A stretch of DNA of 64,000 nt from Cheilinus undulatus. Its lineage: Eukaryota; Chordata; Actinopteri; Labriformes; Labridae. The stretch is from assembly GCF_018320785.1 (NCBI RefSeq), contig NC_054872.1, positions 39,420,551 to 39,484,550 on the forward strand, given 5' to 3'. The notes under the pieces were generated by a model. It was not told the origin of the DNA, ran no database searches, and saw only the letters and a program-made list of their open reading frames with translations. Below, in pieces: positions 9,121 to 20,625 of the stretch (its first letter is position 1; each line of letters starts with the position of its first letter). The translations under genes were made by a program, and so were the position numbers.

Positions 9121-12100
9121 CTGTTGAGAGCGGCATCACATAAATTAAGTGTTGTGTTTTTAATGACTTCCTGTAATGCTGGCTGAAAAGTTTACTCACT
9201 CACCTTGCAATAAAAACACAACTGTCACCGCTGAGAGGAAACACATCTTGGCAATATTCAAGTAAGCAATCACCTCATTCGGAGAGGCCTCTGGAAAGTA
9301 GAGCAGGAAAAAAAAAAACACTGATTAGCAACAACTTATTGTGTTATCGAGCCCGGCTGAATTAAATCAGGAGGGTTGAACTGGCTTTGGTTGATGGACA
9401 TCGCCTCCTCCCTGAGAGGAGAGGTGTTTAAACATTGATTGGAAAAATCATTAATTTGTTCAAGTATGCAGCATTGCAGACAATCTGTTGCCTTGGACTG
9501 ATCGATGTCTGACCCACATTAACAGTCAAGTAGGGCAGACGCTGATGAGGAGACTTGCCTTCGTCCCTGAGCTCTGTCATTTTGAAGAAAATTACTTAAA
9601 GATTAGCCAGAAAAATAGATTCTGTCCTTTCCAGAGGTAGAAGCCCTGTTCTTTTCCTACATAATACAAGTTCTGGTGACTGGAAGTTGGAGCACTTCCT
9701 AGGAAAAAGCTAAAAATATTTTGGTTAAACCACTATGGGAGCTACATGAGTACAAAAGGTGTACATGAAAACCTGAAGTTTCTCTGGCCAATGTGTTTTA
9801 TGTAAATAATTGATCAGTTGACTACGTGCGATGTGAATGAGGTCACCTGTAATGATAAACCAGCACAGAGGGATAAAAAATTCTGTGCTCCCTCGGCTCT
9901 ACTGAGCTTTGCAGAATCTTTCAGCTTGTTATTTTTACTTTTCTGACACAGGTTTTTTCAGTTTTTCACCAAACCTGCAACAAATACAAACAGACAAGGT
10001 TAGCAACTGGCTAGAGAGCATCATCTTTGTGTTAATATTGATAGAGAACAACTTTAAAGAGAGAAATCCCTGGACTTATGTTTTACCTATGTTTGAGACA
10101 GCATAGAGTAAATGATGGGTACACTTTCTCTGTGTACTACAGTCAGTTTTAGGTTAACATAAGTCATGTTGGATCAAATGAACTATACTAAAAATTTTTG
10201 AAGCATTTTATTTTTCATACAGAAAGCCTCTGTGTAAGGCATTATTTTGCCATATTAGCTTTGGCTACATGTTCTTCCGCCTCTGTGTTTCTGATTCTGA
10301 TCAGCTGTCTGGGTCGTAGTGAGTAGTATAAGAGAGTGCAGGATATTTGACATTATGTAGGGCTAAGCTGCTTGATAAAAAAAGTTCTGTTTTCTGACAC
10401 TCTTTGACTGTTGGTTGGTCATCAGAGTGACTCTGTGACTGTTGAGTGGTCATCAGAGTAACTGTGACTGTTGAGTGGTCATCAGAGTGACTCTGTGACT
10501 GTTGACTGGTCATCAGAGTGACTCTGTGACTGTTGAGTGGTCATTAGAATAACTCTTTGATGGATGAGTGGTTATCAGAGTAACTCAGTGACTGCTGAGT
10601 GGTCATCAGAGTAACTCAGTGACTGCTGAGTGGTCATCAGTGTAACTCAGTGACTGTTTAGAGTCATCAGAGTAACTCAGTGACTGTTGAGTGTTCATCA
10701 GAGTGACTCTGTGACGGTTGAGTGGCCATCAGAGTAACTCTGTGTTTGCCGCAGAGTGTCAGAAAGTAGAACTTTCAATTAGCAAGCACCTTATTCCTGC
10801 TTAATGTAAAGTATCCTGTACTGTCCTTTGCTTTTTCTATATACTACTGTTTACTGTTGTATACTGCTTTTTGTTTACTTTTTCTGTATAATACTGTTAG
10901 ACTTTTCACTGTGGTAAAATGCCTTATCTCATATGCAAATGATCTTATTAATGTAAATTATCTTAAATTCTACCTCATGTTAATCTGCCCATATTCTTGC
11001 ATATTTTATACTCTGATTATGTCATCATTCTTGCACCCTTTGCACATCTTGCAATCATACTATCCATGCACAATGTCATGCTTATACTATAGAAATACCC
11101 ACAAGGGCTAGTACACATTTAAGTCTTTATTTTTGTACTTTTTCAGCTTTTTAAAAATAAACATATTTATTACTTAATTCCTGCAAATTGAGAGCAAGAA
11201 AGGCATCCATGTGTTCTTGCCTGCACTTGTGAATCATGAAAACACAATACTTTTAGATCGTCTTTCATATTTATTTGAATTCTTGTGTAGTTTTTAGAGC
11301 AAGATACTCCATTACTTTAATCTAAGTCATAATTGTACAGAGCAAATTTCTCTTGGCCTAATATTTGACCAGCAGTATTGACTTAAGTAAGGAAGTTGTG
11401 AGCTTTATCCACACTGCACAACAGCAGGCAGTACTGATGAAAGGGCCTACTTTCTTTAGAGGCTCCTGTGAGAAACTTCTATTCATGTATATTTTGGCGC
11501 CCCCTGTGGATAAAACAGTACTTTTTTATCTCTTCTCCCTTCATATGTGTATTATTCTGTTGAAAACAATCTCATTGGGTTGTCTCTAACAAACATTTTG
11601 CTTGAATCTTTGCTTGGGAAATTGTAAAAAGGCTGTTTTTGGCCTCATACTGTTACCTGCTGTGTCTGACACCTCTGTGGTGGCACATTTTCAGGCATTA
11701 AAATCAACTACAGCATATTAAAATAAGCAATATTGTCACTGATGATATCTTATGTTTTTAAAGGTCATTCAGTATTAATTTCTGACAGTTTCATGCTCTG
11801 CTGAAAAACAGTCCCAGGAGCTTTAAATTAATGGTTAGTGTTGTTAACCTCAGCCTATGGAGATGTGGGCGTGCAAGAGACAAATCTGCCACCTTCCTAA
11901 TTTCACTGCTGTCGAAAGGCAGTCAATGTACTGAGTGAGCAGTGACACAATGCCAGTGTGAATTATTCATACAGTCTATGGTGGAAACCTGACATGGAAA
12001 TTCTATAGCTTAAACCTGTTTAGATTTTGGGTCAGTGTTGCATGAATTCAGCGGCAATACAAAATGTTTTTTCCTCTAAATTGCAACGATATGCTGTATA

Positions 12101-15100
12101 TTTTTCACAGCAGTGATTCATACGTCTGACAGGCTTCTTCTCCAGAGAAAACAGTAGGTCTCATAATATTTAGAGCCATCTGTCATTCCAAATTTACTAG
12201 AAGAAGACGGAAACATCTCCAGTTAATTATGTAAAAGTAATGGGCATAATATTAAGTACAATTAAAGTTTCATGTTGAGGAACATTTAAGATATCATGAA
12301 AGGAAATCTTCAAAGGGTTAATTAAAATTTTAAAAAATGATTCTACAATCGTCGGCTCTGGTGCCTGCTTTACACATTTCTCCCGTACAAAATTATCATA
12401 ATTTTAATATTAACTTATTCTGTGTCAAATTTACCCCATGTGAAGGAGGCAGTCAGAGGCGTGCTCAGAGCCGGATGGTCCTGAACGCCACACGTGAAGG
12501 TGATCCCTGAGTCCAAAGACCGTTTCAGAGGGAGGAAAAAGACACTGAAGAGGAAAACTTCCTGGCTGTGGTTGTCCATCACTTGGAAACACTTGGGCTC
12601 CTTTGGAGGCATAGAGTTCACCGACCAATCAGAGGACAGCAGGGCTCTTTCAGACATGTTTTTGTAAGGGCTTGTCACAGGGAGGGTGCAGTTGGTGACT
12701 GACAGGTGATCGATATTTGCTGCTGTGCTCTGGTAGGTCCAGGTGAGGGTCAGCTCGCTGGGGTGGAATCCCCCGGTGAGACAGATGAGAGCAGACTGAC
12801 CGCTCAGAGGGTGTGGGGGAACATGGAGGAAGATCTGGGGAGCAGAAGGAGATCCTAGCAGGGGAAAGAAGATGAAAAGTAAAAAAGGAAAATCTTCAGA
12901 TGTCAGACTTTAAAGTTGAACTCAGTACATACTACAAGTCAGGCAACGATTATAGCTTGATAATGATATTTAACCCGACTTTTTGTCCTTGTTCAAGTAT
13001 TCATGCACAGTGGGATAACTAGTTTAATAATTAGAGCATTTCAGACACCACTAAAGTAGATGGCTATGTCTCCCATTTCAGCTAGTTTCTATGGACCTTT
13101 TTCTGGTTGACTGTTCTTAGAAAGTAAGAAGAAAGCTGACTGTCTTTACTTTTGGCACTGACATCTCTGATTGCCACTCTCACAGACCGCTCATGTCTCT
13201 TTCAGGACAGAAACACACGCTAAAACGTTTGAAATAGAACTGGATTACACTTCTGTTTAAGGCAGGGGTCCCCAAATTCTTTTCAATGAAGGGCCAAAAA
13301 TGAATCAGGGTGGAGGGTCGCGGGCCAAAACTAAACGTTCATGTTGCAGTGCATTAAATTAAATATGCCTATAGCATAATATAATTGTGCAAAATAATAA
13401 CTCATACAAAGTAATTTTGAAAATGAATAACACTATTCTTTATTGTGTTTCACAGCATGAAATTACTGAACATCCATATAGCACCAATACTAATTGGGCA
13501 TACCGCCTTGAAATCAATTTCAGTAAAAAAAAGTACTCATGTTCCCAACTACTTTTAAACTTTCTCTGATCATTGTGCCACTGCCTCACACGCTCCATCT
13601 CTGCCGTGACCCCAGCATCTTCTCACTGACTCACTCTCTGGTCATGGGCTTCTAGATCTGAGATGACGGGAGCTCAACAGCACCACCCTACCCCCAATGT
13701 AACACAATGTTAATTTGTGGTCAGGAGAGGAAGTGCAACAATAAATAAATATTGAAAGAAATATTTAGACTGCTGGGAGTGGGAAAATAATAATAATAAT
13801 AAAAAATTCGAACACGGGCAGTGGGCCAAAAATAATAGCTTGTGGGCCAAAGTTGGCCCGTGGGCCCCAAATTGGACAGCCCTGGTTTAGGCTTAGGGTA
13901 AGGGTTAAGGTAGGTTAGGATACCAAATGCTTAAAGTTAAAAGCCTGAATTCCAAAATCTGATTCCAAAACATTTGATAAAGCCAAGTAAACACGCTGCT
14001 TACAGGAAAAAAGTTAATCCTTACGCAGAACTGTTAGCTGCGTAAGTTATTTAGCTACATAGCTATGTAGCTAAAGCTAACCTCACAAAGCAGCTACATA
14101 TGCCACCAATGTCAGCTTTAGCTACATTTGCTGGAGCTCACAATGCTAACTCTACTTAGCTACTCTGGCTTATGAAGTCATTTCAATTATGTAGCTAATG
14201 TAGCTATGTTAGCTTTAGCTACATAGCTATGTAGCTAAAGCTACATAGAACAGGACCAGATGGCAAAATTATTCAAAAGTGGCAAAAAAAGGTTAAAAGG
14301 GGCAAAAAGGAATAGAGCAAAAAAAAAAAAAAAAGGGTCAAAGAAGGAACAAAGCGGCAAAAATGGGTGGTAGAAATGGGGGAAAGCAATAGAAAAGTAG
14401 CTAAAAAAAAAGGAGAAGCAGTAGAAAAATGGCCAATTTGGATTAAAGTGGCAAAAAGGTGGTTAAAAGTGTCAAAATGGGAGGTAAATATGGTGAAAAG
14501 CATCAAAAATGGGTTAAAACTGGCAAAAAGGGCAAAGATGGTTGGCTAGAGCAGTGAAAAGGGATAAATGCAGAAATGGCTGAAAATGATTTGATATGCA
14601 AACAATTGCATCAAGATAGGTGGAAACAGTGATGAAAAGGGTAGGTAACTGGATGCCAGGATGCTAGCACCATTGCTTCTGATCCAATAAACACCCATTT
14701 TTATTATCAGTAAATCACATCTGGGGAGGGACCATTCACTGGGGGGTTTTAGGGGCCCAGACATTTTTGTGGGCCGGCCTGACTCGACACGAGACAACAG
14801 ATCTGTGATATGGTTTCTTTGTGGATGCATCAGAAATAAGCATTGAATTGGCTCCCACTGCCAGAGTGGCATTTTAACATTTATTCAAAAATTATCATTA
14901 TAAACTGTATGAAGACTCTGTCATTGACTTTGAGCAAGCCATGACTGCTGCAAGTTATAGTAATAAACATAGAATAAAGGAAAGAAGAAATAGTACTTCT
15001 TTGTGGTGCAGCTAATCATTTAAAAAAGCTCAAACAGATAAGGGAATATTTTTTAAATTTGCGATAAAACATTATTGCACGGTATTAAATATGCTGATGT

Positions 15101-17379
15101 AAGTATCAGATAAATTTAAGATCGATGCCTAAAGAGATGTAGACTAAAACAATTATTTAAAAAAATCTGTTTTGTGTCAGAATCTGATCCGTGCTCAGTA
15201 GAAAATTTCATGTGCACTCTTTAGCGTTTTACACACTTACGAAAAAGTTTTGCTCAAGTGAAACTTTCTGAGGTATTTCAGGCTCCTAAAGATGGCAAAA
15301 GATGCTGAAACCTATCCTATGAGCCATAAAGGCAGCGGATCACTGGTGCGCAAACAATAGTTTTTAGAGTTCTTAGAAACTTTATATTCATGCCACAATT
15401 TTGTTTGCAGGCATTGAATCTTTTCAATACTTTTCTGTTCGCCCCATGAAGCTAAATTTTTTACTTTTTTTCTACCCATGCTCCCTTTTGGGATCCATTG
15501 TGATATCATAAATCACCTTTTTCTTTGTATTGTGCAAAACATCAAAGGAACAAAAGAATGAAAAATGCTCCCAACACGACAGAAATGTAAAGAGATGATA
15601 TAAACAACACAGCATGCTGTTTTCTTCAGTATCTCAGTGATCTCTGTTGTAATTCCATTTCTTCTAAAGCTTCTTCAGTACTATTCTTACTTGATGTATG
15701 ATCACACTTAACAAAATTTATCTCAGAGGCAAACATTACAAAAGGTTTTACCCACAAGACGACAGGAGCCGTTGCTATTCTTAATGTTTTTATGTGATTA
15801 TTGAATCACACAAAAGCTGAATGGATTTAAAACACTGAATATCAATTGTCATTTGGTGGAAGCAACTTTGCATTGGAAGAAAATCAAAAGGGAAGCTTTT
15901 CTTCCGTATGAGGGATTTCCACATAATAATTTGGCCATCCCTCCCTGCCTTGTTTTCTGGTGGGTTTCAATTCCCTGGGCAAGATCGATACACGGCACTG
16001 CGCATGGTGCCGGGGTGATTATTTCTAGATCTGTCATGAAACTGCTCAGGCAAAAAGATGAACTCGAAGGGAATTTCACATGACTTGAATTTTTATAGAT
16101 CGAGTTTGGCCTTCCTTTTGTCTCATGGTGATGCATGGTCTACACCGGCAGCTCGTATCGAGCTGACTCTAACTAAACGCTGTGGCTTTGCTTGCACAAA
16201 AGATACAAATGAGATTTAATTACCAGCATGGGAACATCACCCAAGCAGGGCAGGCACTAATGAATTCCTGATTCGAGCAATTTGTTTCTCACCCAAGACG
16301 ACCAGCTTGGTGCCGTTGCCCATCGCTGGATCCCTCTGCAGGGCATTCACCTCGCAGAAATACCACCCAGAATCCTCCAGTACAACTTCAGAGATCTCCA
16401 GGGAGGAGGTTTGATCCCCTTCCACCACGATGTGCCTGGATGACTTTGGGACGAGCTGCTTCCCCGGCTTCTTTTTGAACCACTGAACTCCATACTTGAG
16501 GGATTCAGCTTTGAAATGACAGAACAGTTTTGCTGTTTCACCACGCATCACAGTGAGAGAGGGAGGATTCTGTCTCACCCCGAGTCCCTCTGGGGTCGCT
16601 GTCAGGGCTAAAGACAGAGCCATTAATGCAATGTGTCATACAAGGAACTTTTAGAAAGTGCAGAGCAGACCTGCGGGTCGACTACAAATACTTTAAATGT
16701 GCATTTAGTATTCCTGCACGACAGCCCAGAGTGAAGCTTCCCAGACAAAAGCGATGAGACGGAAAACTCAAACAAACCAGGAGCACAAAATTGGAAATCA
16801 ATTTAGTATAATTTTACTATGCATCATTTCTTTATCCAATAGCAGACAATGTGATAAACTTCTCCAGACAACAAATGCAGTACATAAAGACACTTCTTTT
16901 GTAATGCAGACACGCACAACACAAAAGATTTCAAAAGCTTCGGACTGATTGTTTGATTGGAGCGACTGCTTGTCTTGCTAAGTGTGATGAAGTGATTATT
17001 AAGTGTGATGATGAAATACTGCAGATAAGATAAGCAAAACACTCAATCGCTCACAATCAGAGAGCAGACGACAAAGGGGCACACAAAATTGAAAGTCCAA
17101 ATGCAGGCTGCATTTTATACTGTCTACTTATGATCAATAAAGAAACAGCAGAGGCATGTTTCTGCACTCAGATTTTGCAGCTTTTGCATTTGTGTCTTAT
17201 TTTGCATCACCATTTTGGTAGGCTTTAGGAATAAAGCCTTCATAAAAAGATCATTAAATGCACCTTGAGAGTTTAAACAAAAACAAACCTTTTTTTAAAA
17301 TCACTGACTTGGTTTCAGACTGACCTGGTACTTGGCCTGCAAACAAAAGAAGCAGGCTGAGTTGAGGCAGGTTTGCCAT
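9089..17379 (-). CDS. VJ-C1 type IgSF membrane receptor (multi-exon, assembled)
   Basis: Exons read on the minus strand: 17325-17379 (signal peptide), 16293-16607 (V domain), 12435-12854 (C1 domain), 9204-9290 (transmembrane) and tentatively 9089-9120 (short tail). Every junction is phase 1 and has GT/AG ends, so the frame stays open through about 292 residues plus the tail. The V domain (about 24-123) has C48, W61, the D97-S98-G99-W-Y-F-C103 motif and ends in GNGTKLVVL, a J-like strand in the same exon. The C1 domain (about 128-260) has C148 in CLTGGFHPSELTLTW and C245 in FTCGV. The membrane segment (about 270-291) contains K278. The layout resembles SIRP and amphibian VJ-C1 receptors, so an innate immune cell-surface role is likely. 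A lysine in the membrane and little tail would suit pairing with an adaptor. The ligand and exact orthology are unknown. Confidence 0.75.
9204..9290 (-). CDS. Transmembrane exon of the VJ-C1 receptor
   Basis: This 87-base exon has acceptor CTACTTTCCAG and donor CAAG|GTGAGT, phase 1 at both ends. It encodes a connecting piece (EASPNEVIAYLN) and a hydrophobic segment (KMCFLSAVTVVFLLQ) with one lysine on the outer side. It joins in frame to the C1 exon 3.1 kb upstream. Confidence 0.7.
10402..10745 (+). repeat. ~31-bp minisatellite in the receptor intron
   Basis: About eleven diverged copies of a unit of the form GTGACTGTTGAGTGGTCATC plus AGAGTAACTCT. Some units are shortened to about 28 bases. 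It lies in the intron between the C1 and membrane exons. The minus-strand open frame here (DDHSTVTVTLM-type repeats) is a by-product of the repeat. Confidence 0.9.
10746..12434. other. Intron sequence, nothing recognised
   Basis: AT-rich intron between the C1 and membrane exons of the VJ-C1 gene. No further exon with splice signals in the right phase was found by eye. Confidence 0.4.
12435..12854 (-). CDS. C1-type Ig domain exon of the VJ-C1 receptor
   Basis: A 420-base exon with acceptor TTTCCCCTGCTAG and donor ACATGGG|GTAAAT, phase 1 at both ends. It encodes one Ig domain with core cysteines C148 and C245 (receptor numbering), W162, a C1-style CLTGGFHPSELTLTW core and, after the F strand, GVQDHPALSTPLTASFTW. 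The domain is unusually long (about 135 residues), with two extra cysteines at C179 and C212 and N-glycosylation sequons NCT and NMS. The opening PSAPQ after the J-like strand mirrors the V-to-C1 joint of SIRP proteins. Confidence 0.8.
13170..14260 (+). repeat. Composite dispersed repeat with AGCT-rich array (copy 2), split by a hAT element
   Basis: Order of modules: ACACGCTAAAACGTTTGAAA (about 13216), a GGGTAAGGGTTAAGG stretch, AAAGCCAAGTAAACACGCTG (about 13980), then an array of TAGCTAAAGCTAAC-type units at 14030-14250. The same order is seen at 24.3-25.2 kb, without the hAT insertion. It lies in the intron between the V and C1 exons. Confidence 0.7.
13263..13884. mobile_element. hAT-like non-autonomous element
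   Basis: The left end is CAGGGGTCCCCAAATTCTTT; the right end reads inward as CAGGGCTGTCCAATTTGGGG. Flanks GTTTAAGG and GTTTAGGC look like a diverged 8-bp target duplication. 'Gone-missing' GGGCCAAA-type repeats near both ends are typical of this teleost hAT type. No transposase remains (622 bp). Confidence 0.75.
14265..14640 (+). repeat. GTGGCAAAAAGG-type degenerate array
   Basis: A purine-rich tandem array of about 12-20 base units (GTGGCAAAAA, GGTTAAAAGTG). It is the same motif as inside the hAT-like element at 7340-8204, in the same orientation. Clear terminal repeats were not found here. It lies in the V-C1 intron. Confidence 0.7.
14641..16292. other. Intron sequence, nothing recognised
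   Basis: Intron between the V and C1 exons. Short open frames on both strands have no recognisable domain. A segment at 14640-14870 (ACACCCATTTTTATTATCAG near 14691 and a GGGGGGTTTTAGGGGCCC stretch) may be more dispersed repeat. Confidence 0.35.
16293..16607 (-). CDS. V-set exon with built-in J-like strand
   Basis: A 315-base exon, phase 1 at both ends, acceptor CTCTGTCTTTAG, donor TTGG|GTGAGAAA. It encodes a V-set domain: C48, VQWFKKKPG after strand C, SLEISEVVLEDSGWYFC, then MGNGTKLVVL as strand G. The G-x-G-T-x-L pattern is the J-segment hallmark of antigen receptors and of germline VJ receptors such as SIRP, NITR and NKp30. There is no recombination signal, because the exon ends directly in a splice donor. 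Confidence 0.85.
17325..17379 (-). CDS. Signal-peptide exon of the VJ-C1 receptor
   Basis: ATG at 17379-17377 in a strong context (A at -3, G at +4). It encodes MANLPQLSLLLLFAGQVP and ends CCAG|GTCAGT in phase 1, matching the V exon. A hydrophobic leucine run is typical of a secretory leader. Confidence 0.75.
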
Positions 17380-17445
17380 GCTGCTGCTGTTCCTCCGCTC
17401 TGAGCTCGAGAGGTGAAGTTATTTCTCTGGCACTCTCAGGTCTGC

Positions 17446-17452
17446 TTTAAAA
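17446..17452 (-). promoter_or_regulatory. TATA-like box for the VJ-C1 receptor
   Basis: TTTTAAA on the minus strand lies about 65 bases before the start codon. This would give a 5' UTR of about 35-40 bases. Motif match only. Confidence 0.3.
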
Positions 17453-18012
17453 CGTGATGGTGTCAGCTTGTTTTTTGGGTTGCTGCAGTCTCTGGTTAGA
17501 GGTGATGGTTCATTAACAGGTCATTCTTCAACCCAAACCTGAATCTCAGACACTGTTAAAGCGAAAAAAATCTTCAGAGGCGAGTGTCTCAGTAAAGAAA
17601 AAGGCACTCTGTGTTCTCTCTGAAACCGCAGTGCAACAGTAAGCAAATTCTACTGCTAATATTTCATTAGCTCTCGTCTACAGAAGTCCTACTTAAAAAA
17701 AAACACTGTATTTGTGAAATTTGTGTTCAGTTTTAAGGAATTATGTGTGACTATAGTGGCGCTCTTTTAAGAAAAAACTGGGGGCCTTTATGCCTGATTT
17801 GGCCATGTGATGTGAAACAGATTTTTGTGTTTGAAATCCTGCACAACTACTCTTCTCCCTAATCCACCAAGTGGACTCAGAGGGAGGCAAAGGTGGCAAT
17901 CAACCCCCTGGTAGCCTAATGATAAAAAAACAAAAACAAAAACAAAAAACAAAAAAAGCAGCAATAGTGCCCTTTTGGATTCCCCCTGTGAAAAATAAAC
18001 ATGGTAAAATTC
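17453..18012. other. Upstream flank of the VJ-C1 gene
   Basis: No gene. It contains an A/C simple stretch (AAAACAAAAACAAAAACAAA type) at about 17928-17960. Confidence 0.4.
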
Positions 18013-18160
18013 TAGGGATGCACCGATACCAACATTAATACTGGAGAATCAGTGCTGAACTCTCGTAAAGTACTCATGTCTGTATTCAGTACCAGTGAGT
18101 ATCCAAATGTAGGTACTTGTACTCATTCTTGCTCTAGAAAAACAGAGCATGGAAGTGCCG
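18013..18160 (+). mobile_element. Fragment of a teleost hAT-like repeat
   Basis: It opens TAGGGATGCACCGATACCAA and continues with GTACTCATGTCTG / GTACTTGTACTCATTC. These are familiar terminal and internal phrases of a widespread teleost hAT-type repeat. Only one end is clear. Confidence 0.45.
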
Positions 18161-18394
18161 TAATTTGCCAATACAACGTATTTCCAGTTTTAGATATTTT
18201 TTACATTCAAATTTGATCATAAACAAAGTCTGGCCCTTACATTCATGAAACAACCACATGGTGAACATTGCAGACTAAGCAACATTTCATAAATAGAACT
18301 GAAAAAAGTTTGGAGGTCTAATCTAGGATTAAATTATATATCAAAATGTTTTATAAATAGATGAATGGTGGTTCACTATAGCTCAGTTTACTTT

Positions 18395-18850
18395 ACCTAA
18401 AGCTAATATATCTGTGCTAGCTATGAGTTAAAATTGCTATGTAAGCCAATGTAGCTAAGTTAGCTTTAGCAACATGAGTTTTAGCAATTGAGAAAGCTAA
18501 CATAGTTTTGTTTGTGCAGATATCCATGTGTTTTTGAGCTTAGCTTCAGCTGCGTCGCTACATTGTCTACATAGCTTACACAGCTAACCGAGCTATGTAA
18601 GCTACATTTGCCACGTTAGAATATTGTGTATGGAGGTAATCTTTTCTCCTATAAGCACACTGTACTCGGCTTTATTAAATATCTGTGATCAGTTTTTTTA
18701 GGTTAGGCTTTGACTTTTACCTTGAGCCTTACCCTAACCCTGAACTGAAATTGAACCTGATTTTATTTTGAAAGTTTTAGACTGTATTTCCATTCTGACA
18801 GAGAGGGCATCTCACATTGAAGGTCTGCAAGAGATGGCGTCTGAGCAATA
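18395..18850 (-). repeat. AGCT-rich array with shared flank module (copy 3)
   Basis: An array of GCTAAGTTAGCTTTAGCAAC-type units at 18395-18615 is followed by TATAAGCACACTGTACTCGG and a GAGCCTTACCCTAACCCTGA stretch. This is the reverse orientation of the modules at 13.2 and 24.3 kb. Confidence 0.7.
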
Positions 18851-19835
18851 TGGTCTACAGCCAAATAGTCTTGCCTAATGCTACCATTCTCTTAGAGACA
18901 ATTGTGCCCTCAACAGTGTTCACATCCCTACAATTCTGATGAATAAACTCTGTTCTACTGCATGAAAGATGAAAAAAAAGTTATCTGCCATACACATCCC
19001 AATATTTCATAAGCACTTCATGAGGCCTGTAAAAAAAAAAAAAATCTCCTTTTTTCTTTGTTCCAGATACCACTTTTTAAAATTTGTTTTTCAGTAAAAC
19101 TGTTTTTCCCACTTGTGTATTTTTAGTGCCTTTTCTTTTGATGTGGTTACATATATTTTAATGGTCACATATTTATGAAACCTGAAGAAAAATAAAGCCC
19201 AAGCTAAAGAAGGACTCCTAGAAGAACTTATCTGGATCTGAATCACCAAGAAACAGAACTGAATCTGACTCACAGAGAAGCAAAAATGTCTTGTTCCTGG
19301 AGAACTATTTCTGATAACGAGCAGCCATGTTCATGGTTGATGTTTCAGTCCATCTGTTCATATGTCTATTATTATTTGTTTTTTCTGCTTTTCACAAATG
19401 TCATGTTTCCATTTAAAAGTACACAAAGAGATGGTGTGATGAAGTTCAGCCAAGCACCACCACACTAAGGTATTTATACATGAAGTCTTCTTATGGTTGT
19501 GGAAAGATATGCATTGTTTACAATCCTTTCCCGGCTAGCTTTTATCACCGAAATCACAAATCCACAGGCTGAGAAATGTCTGTTAACTTGTATATACAGA
19601 ATGCTTTGAAAAGGGGACTGTTAGAAGCATAAATAACCAAAGCATGCCATTTCTTATTGCTAATATAGGAGACAATAAGACACCTGCATGAACTTGTGGC
19701 TAGGCTGGGACTGTTGTCTAGGACACAGAATACTGAAGGCAAGCCTGCAGACTGGGCCCCTAAAAAAACCCAGAGAAGGTTCAATCAATGCATGTTTGTT
19801 GGAAAAGTATTAGAACATCCTGGCTATTTATTCAT
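18851..19835. other. Spacer, nothing recognised
   Basis: AT-rich, with poly(A) runs near 19031. No supportable gene. Confidence 0.4.
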
Positions 19836-20625
19836 GCTACTTTTTAATCCCCTTTTCACACATTTTTCCACCTATTTTTCAGTGTATTTTGCCACTTTTA
19901 ACCCAAATTTGCTGATTTTAACCCATTTTCCACCTTTGGCCCATTCTCGCAATTCAAGATTATTTTGCTACTTTTAAACCCTGTTGCAACTCTGTGCTCA
20001 TTTTGCCACTTTTTTCCTGCCACTTTATTCCACTGTTGCTGCCTTTGGCCTATTATTGCCCCTTTCTAGCCACTTTTTAACCATTTTTGCCCATTTTGGG
20101 GCTTTTTGTACATTTTTGCCACTTCTTTTTGGCCCTTTAATGTCACATTTAGTCCCTTTTCATCATTTTCTATTAATTTTGGTTGTTTTTTGGGAACTTT
20201 ATTCAATTTTTCTTGCTTTTCGTCAATTTTTAGATTTTTTTCAAATCCAATTTTAAGCCATTGTTACCTATTTTTTTTTGTCCTCTATTCCGATTTTGTC
20301 ACTCTTTTTTGCTACTTTAAAGACTTTTATCGACTTAATGCTGATTCTGGCAACTTTTTTTGCCAGTTTAAAACATTTTTGCTGCCTTTAATTCATTATT
20401 GCCTGTTTTGGGCCGCTTTTGAACCCTTTTTGCTTCTTTCTGTGCATTTTTTAAATGTATTTTTTACTACTTTTAATCCATATTTGCCACATTGCTACTT
20501 TTGATGCTTTCTGCTAATTTTGGCTACTCTTTGGCCAGTTTATCCCATTTTGCTGCTTATTACCCATTTTTGCTGCTTTCTGCCCATTTTTGCTGCTTTT
20601 GGGCTTTTTTTTTTTTTTTTGCATA
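19836..20625 (-). repeat. Inverted GTGGCAAAAATGGG-type array (pyrimidine-rich on plus)
   Basis: About 790 bases of TTTTGCCACTTTTAACCCAT-type units. It is the reverse complement of the motif inside the hAT-like element at 7340-8204 and the array at 14265-14640. The Phe/Pro/Leu-rich open frames on the plus strand come from the pyrimidine bias. Confidence 0.8.

Noticed and set aside
10301..10745. CRISPR-like array
   Set aside because: The 31-bp units are contiguous without spacers, in a vertebrate genome; it is a minisatellite.
16234..16300. Recombination signal after the J-like strand (true rearranging V or J)
   Set aside because: The V exon ends directly in a splice donor and no heptamer-nonamer pair was seen, so the V and J parts are germline-joined.
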